NCBI GenBank assembly: GCA_020024235.1
Contig: JAHHUA010000034.1
Location: forward strand, 1 to 13,381
Length of the DNA stretch: 13,381 bases
Direction of reading: 5' to 3'
Source of the DNA: Oscillospiraceae bacterium
Lineage (GTDB): Bacteria; Bacillota; Clostridia; Oscillospirales; Ruminococcaceae
The translations under genes and the position numbers were made by a program. This document shows, piece after piece, positions 5,450-12,934 of this stretch (position 1 is its first letter; each line of letters starts with the position of its first letter). Below the pieces are notes generated by a model. It did not search any database. It had not been told where the DNA came from and was given only the letters and a program-made list of their open reading frames with translations.

Positions 5450-6730
5450 TTGAAAATACTCATAAAAAACGGTCATATCACAGACCCTGCAAATAATATT
5501 GATAAAATTGCCGATTTACTCATAGAAAATGGCAAAATTGCAGAAATAAAAGAAAATATTTCTCAAAGTTATGATGAAGTTATTGATGCAGAAGGAATGT
5601 TTGTTGCACCCGGATTTATTGACCCCCATGTGCATTTGAGAGATCCGGGACTTACACACAAAGAGGATATTATTACCGGTACAAATGCGGCAGCAGCAGG
5701 AGGTTTTACAGGGGTTGCCTGTATGCCCAACACAAAACCCGTAATTGACAATGAGGAAACCATAAAATATATTTTAGACAAGGCAAAAGATGCAAAAGCA
5801 AAAGTTTATCCCATAGCTTCCATTACAAAGGGAATGAAGGGTGAAGAAATGAACGATTTTGAGGCTCTTTATAAGGCAGGGGCAGTTGCATTCAGCGATG
5901 ACGGCAGACCTGTGGAAAATGCCGCTATGCAGCAAAAAGCCATGGAAGTGGCAGAAAGCCTTAATCTTCCTATTATAAGCCATTGTGAAGACCTTAAAAT
6001 AATAAACGGCGGTATCATAAATAAAGGAGAAGTTTCCCAAAAGCTCGGTGTAAAGGGAATGGACAGAACCAGTGAGGACAGCATAACAGCCAGAGAAATT
6101 GCCATTGCCGAGGGTACAAATACATCTATTCACATTGCCCATGTGTCTACCTGGGGCAGTGTGGGAATTATCAGAGATGCAAAAGCAAGAGGAGTAAAAG
6201 TAACCTGTGAAACTGCCCCTCACTATATGATATTTACAGATAATGAACTTTTAAAAGAAAATGCCAATTTCAGAATGAGCCCTCCACTGAGAACAGAAAA
6301 AGACAGACAGGCAGTGATAAAAGGCATTGCAGACGGCACTTTTGATATGATTGCCACTGACCATGCACCTCACTCACCTGAAGAAAAAGCAGATTTCAGA
6401 AAAGCTCCCAACGGAATTATAGGACTGGAAACTTCTTTTGCGGCAGCATATACCGCTTTAGTTAAAGGCAAAATTATTTCTGTAAACAGATTAGTGGAGC
6501 TTATGAGTACAAATCCTGCCAAAATGCTGAGAGTAAAAGGCGGCAGTTTGTCAGTGGGCGAAAATGCCGATATTGTAATTTTTAAAGATGAAAAATGGAC
6601 TTTTACGGAAAAGGAAATCCACAGTAAATCTAAAAATTCGCCGTTTTTGGGTATGACATTTGACGGAAAAGTCAAATATACAATTTTAAACGGCAAAATA
6701 ACATATAATGACTGTGAAAAAGGAGAATAA
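5450..6730 (+). CDS. pyrC: Dihydroorotase (pyrimidine biosynthesis)
   Basis: This 426-residue zinc enzyme catalyses reversible cyclisation of N-carbamoyl-L-aspartate to dihydroorotate, the third step of UMP synthesis, in the cytoplasm. It has an N-terminal amidohydrolase beta-sandwich strand (KILIKNGHITDPANNID), the DPHVHLRDPG motif (58-67; metal ligands H60 and H62), FSDDGRPV (148-155), ISHCED (176-181; H178), IAHVSTWG (229-236; H231) and ATDHAPH (302-308; catalytic D304). All expected active-site residues are present. I place the start at TTG 5450 because ACGGAGG (5436-5442) lies seven bases upstream and the protein then begins as the family does. An in-frame TTG at 5426 lies inside the leader hairpin's U-run and is unlikely. 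pyrF follows after four bases. Confidence 0.96.
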   Translation: MKILIKNGHITDPANNIDKIADLLIENGKIAEIKENISQSYDEVIDAEGMFVAPGFIDPHVHLRDPGLTHKEDIITGTNAAAAGGFTGVACMPNTKPVIDNEETIKYILDKAKDAKAKVYPIASITKGMKGEEMNDFEALYKAGAVAFSDDGRPVENAAMQQKAMEVAESLNLPIISHCEDLKIINGGIINKGEVSQKLGVKGMDRTSEDSITAREIAIAEGTNTSIHIAHVSTWGSVGIIRDAKARGVKVTCETAPHYMIFTDNELLKENANFRMSPPLRTEKDRQAVIKGIADGTFDMIATDHAPHSPEEKADFRKAPNGIIGLETSFAAAYTALVKGKIISVNRLVELMSTNPAKMLRVKGGSLSVGENADIVIFKDEKWTFTEKEIHSKSKNSPFLGMTFDGKVKYTILNGKITYNDCEKGE

Positions 6731-6734
6731 TATC

Positions 6735-7664
6735 ATGGCATTTGACAGACTTATTGAAAAAATTATAGAAACACAAAATCCCACAGTTGTGGGACTTGAC
6801 CCAAAACTATCATATATTCCTGAAGAAATTGTAAACGAATGTTTTAAAAAATACGGAGAAAATGCCGAAGGTGCAGCTCAGGCTTTTTTAATATTCAACA
6901 AGGGTATTATTGACGCTGTATGTGATATTGTCCCCGCTGTAAAACCACAGTGTGCTTATTATGAAGCATTGGGCTGGCAAGGCATGAAGGCATTGGCTCA
7001 AACCATAGAATATGCTCAAAGCAAGGGTATGTTTGTTATAGAAGACGGAAAGAGAAATGACATAGGTTCTACTATGGAAATGTATGCTGTAGCACATTTG
7101 GGTGAAAATAAAGTGGGTGAAAATACCTTCAAGCCATTTGGTGCCGATGCACTTACCGTAAACGGATATTTGGGTACGGACGGAATACAGCCTCTGCTTC
7201 CTATCTGTGAAAAAGAAGACAAGGGTATGTTTGTTTTGGTAAAAACTTCGAACAAATCTTCCGGTGAACTTCAGGACAGAGTTTTGGACAGCGGTGATAC
7301 AATTTACAATGCAATGGGCAAAATGTGCGAAGAATGGGGTAAAGAAAGCTGTGGTAAATACGGATATTCCGCAGTTGGTGCCGTAGTAGGTGCAACCTAT
7401 CCAAAACAGCTTTCCGAAATGAGAAAGCTTATGCCTCACACATTTATTTTGGTTCCCGGATATGGTGCACAGGGCGGAACAGCAGAAGATGTAAAGGGTG
7501 CTTTTGATGAAAGAGGTTTGGGAGCTATTATCAATTCCTCAAGAGGTATATTAACAGCATGGCAAAAGAAGGGCTTGGACGGCAAGGATTTTGCCAAGGG
7601 GGCAAGAGAGGCAGCTCTTGAAATGAAAGCTGATATTACATCTAAAATACCTCAAATAAAATAG
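6735..7664 (+). CDS. pyrF: Orotidine 5'-phosphate decarboxylase (type 2)
   Basis: This 309-residue protein converts OMP to UMP and CO2, the last step of UMP synthesis. It is the long type 2 form. Visible are the first strand VVGLDPKLSYIPEE (18-31), VKPQCAYYEALG (69-80), the catalytic D104-x-K106-x-x-D109 in IEDGKRNDIG, the phosphate-binding loop region LVPGYGAQGG (239-248), and NSSRGIL (267-273), which contacts the phosphate. The start is ATG 6735, with AGGAG (6721-6725) nine bases before; an upstream in-frame ATG at 6708 lies inside pyrC and lacks a site. The tight pyrC-pyrF spacing indicates co-transcription and coupled supply. Confidence 0.96.
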   Translation: MAFDRLIEKIIETQNPTVVGLDPKLSYIPEEIVNECFKKYGENAEGAAQAFLIFNKGIIDAVCDIVPAVKPQCAYYEALGWQGMKALAQTIEYAQSKGMFVIEDGKRNDIGSTMEMYAVAHLGENKVGENTFKPFGADALTVNGYLGTDGIQPLLPICEKEDKGMFVLVKTSNKSSGELQDRVLDSGDTIYNAMGKMCEEWGKESCGKYGYSAVGAVVGATYPKQLSEMRKLMPHTFILVPGYGAQGGTAEDVKGAFDERGLGAIINSSRGILTAWQKKGLDGKDFAKGAREAALEMKADITSKIPQIK

Positions 7665-7687
7665 TGAAATTATTGGGAGGGCAAAAA

Positions 7688-8029
7688 ATGAAAGTTGCGG
7701 TGATAGGTTCCAGAAACTGTGGTAATTTAACCGTAGATGATATAATAAATTATATACCGTTAAACTGCTGTGAGATTATTTCAGGAGGGGCTGACGGTGT
7801 TGATGCTTTGGCAAAAGCCGCAGCAAAAAAACTGAATGTTACTTATACCGAATTTTTGCCCGATTACTCCAAATACGGAAAAAGAGCTCCTATTGTCAGA
7901 AATGAACAAATAGTAAAAAATGCGTATTATGTTTTGGCTTTTTGGGATTTGGAATCAAAAGGTACAGCTTCGGCAATAGATTTATGTATAAAAAATTATG
8001 TACCGTTTAAAATTATACCTATTAAATAA
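7688..8029 (+). CDS. Small SLOG-type Rossmann-fold protein (DUF2493/LOG-like), function unknown
   Basis: This 113-residue protein reads as a single nucleotide-binding Rossmann domain. It has the opening strand MKVAVIGSRNCG with the GSR turn (7-9), the SGGADGVDALAKAAA loop-helix (32-46) typical of SLOG/DprA-like folds, IVRNEQIV (69-76), and a last strand-loop FWDLESKGTASAID (85-98). The ATG at 7688 is preceded by GGGAGGG (7675-7681). An upstream in-frame GTG at 7664 would overlap the pyrF stop but has no site. The gene follows pyrF by 23 bases and is presumably in the pyr transcript. Relatives bind nucleotides or nucleotide-derived ligands; the ligand here is not known, and a link to pyrimidines is only positional. 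Confidence 0.8.
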   Translation: MKVAVIGSRNCGNLTVDDIINYIPLNCCEIISGGADGVDALAKAAAKKLNVTYTEFLPDYSKYGKRAPIVRNEQIVKNAYYVLAFWDLESKGTASAIDLCIKNYVPFKIIPIK

Positions 8030-8048
8030 AAAAATTTGTAAAAACCAC

Positions 8049-8075
8049 TAAATAAAACTCAATATGTGTCGATAA
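8049..8075 (+). promoter_or_regulatory. Sigma-28 (SigD/FliA) promoter of the fliD operon
   Basis: TAAA (8049-8052), exactly 15 bases, then GTCGATAA (8068-8075). This matches the flagellar sigma-28 consensus TAAA-N15-GCCGATAA at all but one base. It lies 75 bases upstream of the fliD start and fits the late-gene class expected for filament cap and chaperone genes. Confidence 0.85.
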
Positions 8076-8150
8076 ATAAAATGAACAACTAAATAGTTAA
8101 TTTTGACTAATTATATTATAACATAAAATGTGAAAACAGGAGGTACAATT

Positions 8151-10979
8151 ATGAACGGAATTAACGGTCTTGGTGCCAAAAGAATAAGCGGTCTTGCCAC
8201 TGGTATGAACACTGATGAAATAATCGAAGGAATGATGATAAGAAGTAAAACAAAGCTCAATCAGAAAAATCAATCCAGACAGATACTTAAATGGAGACAG
8301 GACGCTTACAGACAAATTATCAGAAGTACTAACGCTTTTACTAATAAATGGCTTAATAAAACAGACAGCAAGCATAACATAGGCAACGATGCTTTCTGGA
8401 AACTCAATGCAGCTAATACTGATTCCAAAAATTTTAAAGTAGTAGCAAAGAATGGCGCCATGAACGGCAATATTAAAGTTGACTATGTTAAGCAATTAGC
8501 TACAAGTGAAACTCTCAGCAGTAAAAAGTTTGAAAATACTTTTATCGGCACAGGAAATCCTCATGCCAATGCAACTGAAGATCAAAAAAAGAAATACATG
8601 GAAGCTGTTAAAACAGAGCTTGACAGAATGGAGAAAGCCGGTATAGAACCCTCTGTTACAGTTGATGTGGACGGAATAAGCAGAACCATTAAATTTGACT
8701 TTAAAGCTGAGGATTTGGCATCTTGGGATAAATATAATGAGGCATTGAAAACTCAGCTCAAAGACGGCATACAGCGCAATTTCGGAAGTAAAGTTCAAAT
8801 TATTGACAAACCTAATGGAGATTTCGGAATAGCATCAAACAATAAGATTACCATGAAAGGCACACTTCTTCATGATGTGGGAATTGCCAGTGGTGTTTCA
8901 AACAAACCCGATATTTACAGCTCCATTAAAAATGTAAGAGGACAGTTCGGAAATATAGCAGGTGGAGAATTTTCATTTAAGATTAACGGAACAGAATTCC
9001 ATTTCAGTGAAAATGACTCAATTAACAGAATTATGAACACTGTAAACAGCAGTAACTGCGGTGTAAAAATGTCCTTTTCTGAATACAGCAATACTTTTAA
9101 AATAACTGCTACTCAAGAAGGAGCAGTAAAAGGAATTGATATAGAGCAGTCTTCCGGTAATTTGCTAACTGAGCTTTTCGGAGTAGAATCAGGCAGCAGT
9201 TTATCATCTAAGAGTATTTTGGGTCCGGTTAAAGCTGAAAATGGTTTTGTACTAAGTGAATTAAGAAATAATATCGCATCACCTTTTACAATTACAATGA
9301 CTGATGCTTCAGGTAAAAAGATAAGCAAAGTTATTCAAATCCCGACTCGTGATTCAAGAGGAAACAAACTTGATTACTCAGAATACAAGGAAGATCAGAT
9401 TATAAATCTTTTGGATACCGAAATAAACAAGGCTTTTGACAGCAAAAAATTCGATGTTACCGTAAAAGGCGGTAAATTGGAAATAAACCACAGAGATGGT
9501 GCTTTGTTGGAATTAAGCGGTTATAACGGCGACAATAAGATGCTTAATATTATGGGCTTTAAAGATAAAGCTACCAATGCTATTGACGGAACAACAAAAC
9601 TATCTGATTTGGGCTTTAAGAAAGATGATGAAATCACAGTTGATGGAAATAAAATCACCATTACTGACAATATGACAATAAATGATCTTAAAACTCAATC
9701 CAACAATGCGATTACTTTTGAAAACGGCAGACTTAAAATAAAAGCTGACAGTTTGACCGCAAAAGGTGGGGCAGCAGATGTATTTGGATTGGTTAAAAAC
9801 ATTGATGGTGTAGGAGAATATAAGGCAACAAAGGCTGCCGATGTAGACTTTACCGAAAAGCTTTCCACACAATTTGGAGTTTCAGGAAACGCAACAGTAG
9901 AAGTCGGCGGAGTTAGAGTTAATATTAAGAGTGATATGACCGTTAAAGAAATGGTTGACACTATTAATGCCGAATATGCAAAAACCAACCCCGGTAAAAA
10001 AGCCATTAATTTTGACGAATATGGAAATATTAAGTTTAATGTTGTAGCAAAAGATGTATCCGGAGGATTCTTAAACAGTATATTTAAAACCGGTGATATT
10101 CCAGCAAATTCAGTTGGTGTTGTAAATACAAGAAATGCTCAAGGTAAAGATGCTATATTCTCCATTAACGGTGAAGAAATTATAAAGAGCAGCAATACTA
10201 TTGACTATGATGGGGTTGAAATTACTTTCAACAATACATTTGATAAAGCAGAAACAATAACTGTAAGTTCCGATGTAGACGAAGCTGTAAAACAGATAAA
10301 AGAGTTTATGGAAGACTACAACAAGCTTATTGATGAGGTCAAGGGTAAACTTATTGAAAAAGAAAAATACAAGGAGTTTGCTCCTCTTACCGCTGAACAA
10401 AAGAAGGAAATGAGCAAAGATGAAATTGAAAAATGGGAAAAAGAAGCTCAGACAGGTCTTTTGGCAAACGATAAGGAACTTACAAAATATTTGCAGGAAC
10501 TACGTTCCATAATGTATGAAAAAGCTCCCAACGGATTGGCTCTTTATGATCTTGGTATCACTACAGGAGATTGGAAAGACGGTGGAAAACTTAAATTTGT
10601 AGACAAGATAAACGGTAAGACCGGAGAAGAACATTTAAGAGAAATGCTCACCAATAACCCCGACAAAGTTAAGAATATGTTTACAGATCCCGATAACGGA
10701 TTGGCAGCAAGACTGAACAAAGTAAATGATGCTGCAATGAATACTTCTTCATCAAAGAGAGGTTACCTGGCAAATATTGCAGGTATGGAGGGTACATTCA
10801 GTGATTCAGATAATATTCTAAGCAAGAAGATTAAAGATCTTGACGAGGAGATAAAGAAGTTTGAAGAATCTATGAAACGTGAAGAGGAAAGATACTGGCA
10901 ACAATTTACAAACCTTGAAAAAGTTATATCCAAGCTCAATGCACAAAGTGCTTCACTGTTTGACCAGATGATGGGATAA
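8151..10979 (+). CDS. fliD: Flagellar filament cap protein (hook-associated protein 2), long form
   Basis: FliD caps the growing filament outside the cell and folds exported flagellin. The N-terminal domain (about 1-70) begins RISGLATGMNTDEIIEGMM, matching the FliD_N SGLxSGMDTDxIV motif, and continues KWRQDAYRQI. The C-terminal domain begins near 665 (AIFSINGEEI) and ends in a coiled coil (about 889-942) with KKIKDLDEEIKKFE and WQQFTNLEKVISKLN, as the family does. The middle holds three flagellin_IN-like units near 270, 495 and 580, each with a (V/I)xG/NG-type strand, a D-M/S-T/I-x-x-(M/L) helix and a final strand. At 942 residues it is about twice the length of Salmonella or Bacillus FliD. 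It has no signal peptide, as expected for type III export. The start is ATG 8151 with AGGAGGT (8138-8144) six bases upstream; an in-frame GTG at 8130 precedes that site. Confidence 0.95.
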   Translation: MNGINGLGAKRISGLATGMNTDEIIEGMMIRSKTKLNQKNQSRQILKWRQDAYRQIIRSTNAFTNKWLNKTDSKHNIGNDAFWKLNAANTDSKNFKVVAKNGAMNGNIKVDYVKQLATSETLSSKKFENTFIGTGNPHANATEDQKKKYMEAVKTELDRMEKAGIEPSVTVDVDGISRTIKFDFKAEDLASWDKYNEALKTQLKDGIQRNFGSKVQIIDKPNGDFGIASNNKITMKGTLLHDVGIASGVSNKPDIYSSIKNVRGQFGNIAGGEFSFKINGTEFHFSENDSINRIMNTVNSSNCGVKMSFSEYSNTFKITATQEGAVKGIDIEQSSGNLLTELFGVESGSSLSSKSILGPVKAENGFVLSELRNNIASPFTITMTDASGKKISKVIQIPTRDSRGNKLDYSEYKEDQIINLLDTEINKAFDSKKFDVTVKGGKLEINHRDGALLELSGYNGDNKMLNIMGFKDKATNAIDGTTKLSDLGFKKDDEITVDGNKITITDNMTINDLKTQSNNAITFENGRLKIKADSLTAKGGAADVFGLVKNIDGVGEYKATKAADVDFTEKLSTQFGVSGNATVEVGGVRVNIKSDMTVKEMVDTINAEYAKTNPGKKAINFDEYGNIKFNVVAKDVSGGFLNSIFKTGDIPANSVGVVNTRNAQGKDAIFSINGEEIIKSSNTIDYDGVEITFNNTFDKAETITVSSDVDEAVKQIKEFMEDYNKLIDEVKGKLIEKEKYKEFAPLTAEQKKEMSKDEIEKWEKEAQTGLLANDKELTKYLQELRSIMYEKAPNGLALYDLGITTGDWKDGGKLKFVDKINGKTGEEHLREMLTNNPDKVKNMFTDPDNGLAARLNKVNDAAMNTSSSKRGYLANIAGMEGTFSDSDNILSKKIKDLDEEIKKFEESMKREEERYWQQFTNLEKVISKLNAQSASLFDQMMG

Positions 10980-10997
10980 TAAAAAGTTCCGTTGACA

Positions 10998-11032
10998 AAT
11001 TGCCGCACCTTTTATAAAGAGGTGCGGCAATT
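10998..11032 (+). other. Perfect 13-bp hairpin between fliD and fliS, no U-run
   Basis: AATTGCCGCACCT (10998-11010) is the exact reverse complement of AGGTGCGGCAATT (11020-11032) around a nine-base loop. The following bases are AGTAATCA, so this is not a canonical intrinsic terminator. It ends 13 bases before the fliS ribosome site. A role in protecting the 3' end of fliD mRNA, or in setting the fliD:fliS ratio by processing, is inferred. Confidence 0.75.
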
Positions 11033-11058
11033 AGTAATCAGATGTAGAGGTGGGAAAT

Positions 11059-11427
11059 ATGTATAATCCTTATCAAAAATATAAAGAACAGTCTATCACA
11101 ACATTGACACCTGCAGAACTCATTATTAAATTGTTTGATGAAGCAATAAGACAGGTAAAATTGGCTGTTATGAATATAAATGAAAAAAACTTGGAAGAAT
11201 CTAATAAAAATATACAAAAAACAGAAGATATTATAACTGCCCTTAAACTGAATTTGGATGAAAAATATCCTATTGCAGAAGATTTAGGGAAAATGTATGA
11301 CTGTATTTATGACTGTCTTGTTGATGCAAATATTAAAAAAGATGTGGATGCACTGAATAAGATATGTGATATTATAGTGGATTTCAGAGAAACGTTTCAG
11401 CAGGCAAATAAATTAGCTAAATCATAA
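11059..11427 (+). CDS. fliS: Flagellar export chaperone FliS (flagellin chaperone)
   Basis: This 122-residue helical protein binds the C-terminus of newly made flagellin in the cytoplasm and keeps it export-competent. The start YNPYQKYKEQSITTLTPAEL matches the FliS pattern YxxYQxxQ followed by T-x-x-x-L-I, and LIIKLFDEAIRQVKLA matches the conserved LxxMLYDGAIxxLxxA helix. The last helix, IVDFRETFQQANK, ends the four-helix bundle. The start is ATG 11059 after AGAGGTGGG (11046-11054); an in-frame GTG at 11050 falls inside that site. It is co-transcribed with fliD. Confidence 0.95.
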   Translation: MYNPYQKYKEQSITTLTPAELIIKLFDEAIRQVKLAVMNINEKNLEESNKNIQKTEDIITALKLNLDEKYPIAEDLGKMYDCIYDCLVDANIKKDVDALNKICDIIVDFRETFQQANKLAKS

Positions 11428-11454
11428 AAATCCATATATTGGAGGAATAAACTG

Positions 11455-11952
11455 ATGACAATGGTGTACAGCCAAAAGCTTTTTGATATTGTAATGAATT
11501 TACTTGACAGAAAACAAAAGCTTTTAATGGAGTATTATAATATAACTGTTAATGCAGACCGGGATAAATTGGCTGATGAAATAAATGATATAGTTGGTAA
11601 AAGACAGATGATAATTACTCAACTTGAGGAATGTGAAATAGAATTAACTGCTATTCCGAAAAAACTTTTCGGAAATGACAGCCATGCCTTGATGACAGTT
11701 TTAAAACACAAAGTTCCCCCGGATACAAATTTGCCGCCGATTTTAGCCACCATAAACGAAAAATGTATTATTATACAAAAAATTTTGGAAAAAATCAAAG
11801 AAGCAGACAAAGATTTGTATCAAAAAGTTCAGCTTGCTAAACAGGATATTATGAATAAAATAGAACAGGTTAAAAATAGCAAACAGGTCTTTTATTACAA
11901 AAATAAAATACAGGGTCAGGTTCTTGGAAATATGCTTGATGAAAAAAGATAA
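11455..11952 (+). CDS. FliT/FlgN-like flagellar chaperone (probable)
   Basis: This 165-residue protein is predicted to be almost all helix. An N-terminal helix (YSQKLFDIVMNLLDRKQKLL) is followed by ADRDKLADEINDIVGKRQMI, the pattern seen in FlgN/FliT chaperones where Leu/Ile heptads precede a K-R-x-x-(I/L) turn. The second half has two more helices (about 98-118 and 120-150). GGAGG (11441-11445) lies nine bases before ATG. The place directly after fliS is where fliT usually lies in Firmicutes, and a terminator follows. FliT normally binds FliD; FlgN binds the hook-filament junction proteins FlgK and FlgL. Sequence alone does not separate these. It is longer than typical FliT (about 110-120 residues), so I give no symbol. 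Confidence 0.7.
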   Translation: MTMVYSQKLFDIVMNLLDRKQKLLMEYYNITVNADRDKLADEINDIVGKRQMIITQLEECEIELTAIPKKLFGNDSHALMTVLKHKVPPDTNLPPILATINEKCIIIQKILEKIKEADKDLYQKVQLAKQDIMNKIEQVKNSKQVFYYKNKIQGQVLGNMLDEKR

Positions 11953-11956
11953 GCAA

Positions 11957-11998
11957 AGCGATTGTTTTACTGTAAAAGGTAAAATAATCGCTCTTTTT
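11957..11998 (+). terminator. Intrinsic terminator of the fliD-fliS operon
   Basis: AGCGATTGTTTTAC (11957-11970) pairs with GTAAAATAATCGCT (11979-11992), 14 bp with one G-U, around an eight-base loop. It is followed by CTTTTT. It starts four bases after the stop codon. Confidence 0.9.
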
Positions 11999-12046
11999 AA
12001 CAGAAACTACAGAAAATAAATAAAAATATTTCTTTTGCTTGCATTT

Positions 12047-12076
12047 TTAACAAATTAACGATAAAATATATATAAT
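12047..12076 (+). promoter_or_regulatory. Candidate sigma-A promoter of the parA-like gene
   Basis: TTAACA (12047-12052), an 18-bp spacer and TATAAT (12071-12076). A second TATAAT (12081-12086) has no good -35 partner at 17 bp. The region is almost pure A and T, so other pairings are possible. Confidence 0.5.
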
Positions 12077-12130
12077 AAAATATAATTTATATGTAATATT
12101 TATTTGATATAAAGTCGAGAAAGGAGAATG

Positions 12131-12155
12131 TTGTCGAAAAATGTTTTTTTGACAA
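12131..12155 (+). other. Hairpin between a strong ribosome site and the parA-like ATG
   Basis: In RNA, UUGUCGAAAAA (12131-12141) pairs with UUUUUUGACAA (12145-12155) over 11 positions with one G-U and a three-base loop. It lies immediately after AAAGGAGAATG (12120-12130) and 14 bases before the ATG at 12170. It would affect which start is used or how well the message is translated. Being A/U-rich it is not very stable. Confidence 0.45.
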
Positions 12156-12169
12156 CTAGGCTTGAAGAT

Positions 12170-12934
12170 ATGGCAAAGATAATGGCCATAAGCAATCAAA
12201 AGGGCGGAGTAGGAAAAACCAGTACTACTTATGCTCTTGGATGTGGGCTTAAACATCGTGGATACAGAGTTTTGCTTATAGATTTTGACCCCCAGGGCAA
12301 TTTAAGTTTTTGCGTAGGCGGAGATGTAAAATTAAATGCCAATATTATGGATGTTCTCAGGGGAACAGTAGCTATACAGCACGCAATTCAACACACAAGT
12401 GTAGCTGATGCGGTATGTGCTAATATATTGCTTTCCGGTGCGGAATTGGAATTTATGAGTATTAACAGAGAATTTTTGCTCAAAAATGCGTTAGAACCGA
12501 TTTTAGATTATTATGATTACATAATTATTGATACACCGCCTTCCTTGAGCATACTTACAATCAATGCTTTTACCGCAGTTGATTCCATTATAATACCCAT
12601 TCATTCGGATATTTTCAGTTTGCAAGGTATTGCGGAAATTCAGGAAACCATTGAAAGTGTAAGACAAAGGTGTAATCCTAATATTAAAGTAGAAGGAATA
12701 CTTCTTACAAAATTTAACAAGAGAACTGTTTTTGGAAAACAGGTTTATGAAACAGCTGAACTAATTGCAAAAACAATGGGTACCTGTGTTTTTAAAACAC
12801 AGATAAGACCTAATATAGCAATTTCTGAGGCTCAGGCAAGTCAGATGGATTTGATGCAGTATGCTCCTAAAAGTTCTGTGGCATTGGATTATTTGCAGTT
12901 TACTGATGAAATAATTGAAAGGGGGATGCATTAG
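12170..12934 (+). CDS. ParA/Soj-family ATPase
   Basis: This is a 254-residue deviant Walker ATPase. KGGVGKTS (11-18) carries the signature lysine K11 plus K16; LLIDFDPQGN (35-44) holds the switch Asp 40; YIIIDTPPS (117-125) is the Walker B/switch region; R185 in KFNKRTVFGKQV corresponds to the non-specific DNA-binding Arg of Soj. It should form ATP-dependent dimers on DNA or on a surface and position a cargo. The start is uncertain. ATG 12170 gives the normal family N-terminus (MAKIMAISNQKGGVGKT) but has only AGG (12158-12160) upstream. An in-frame ATG at 12128 or TTG at 12131 would add 13-14 residues and sits right behind AAAGGAG, which is too close for the ATG. The next gene overlaps its stop. 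Flagellar neighbours could suggest a FlhG-like job, but the sequence is closer to Soj/ParA, and a separate promoter argues for independence. Confidence 0.9.
   Translation: MAKIMAISNQKGGVGKTSTTYALGCGLKHRGYRVLLIDFDPQGNLSFCVGGDVKLNANIMDVLRGTVAIQHAIQHTSVADAVCANILLSGAELEFMSINREFLLKNALEPILDYYDYIIIDTPPSLSILTINAFTAVDSIIIPIHSDIFSLQGIAEIQETIESVRQRCNPNIKVEGILLTKFNKRTVFGKQVYETAELIAKTMGTCVFKTQIRPNIAISEAQASQMDLMQYAPKSSVALDYLQFTDEIIERGMH

Noticed and set aside
6888..7439. 183-codon ORF on the - strand inside pyrF
   Set aside because: It is fully antisense to a well-supported enzyme gene and resembles no protein family I know.
10998..11032. Calling the fliD-fliS hairpin an intrinsic terminator
   Set aside because: No run of T follows the stem, and fliS depends on the same promoter as far as I can see.
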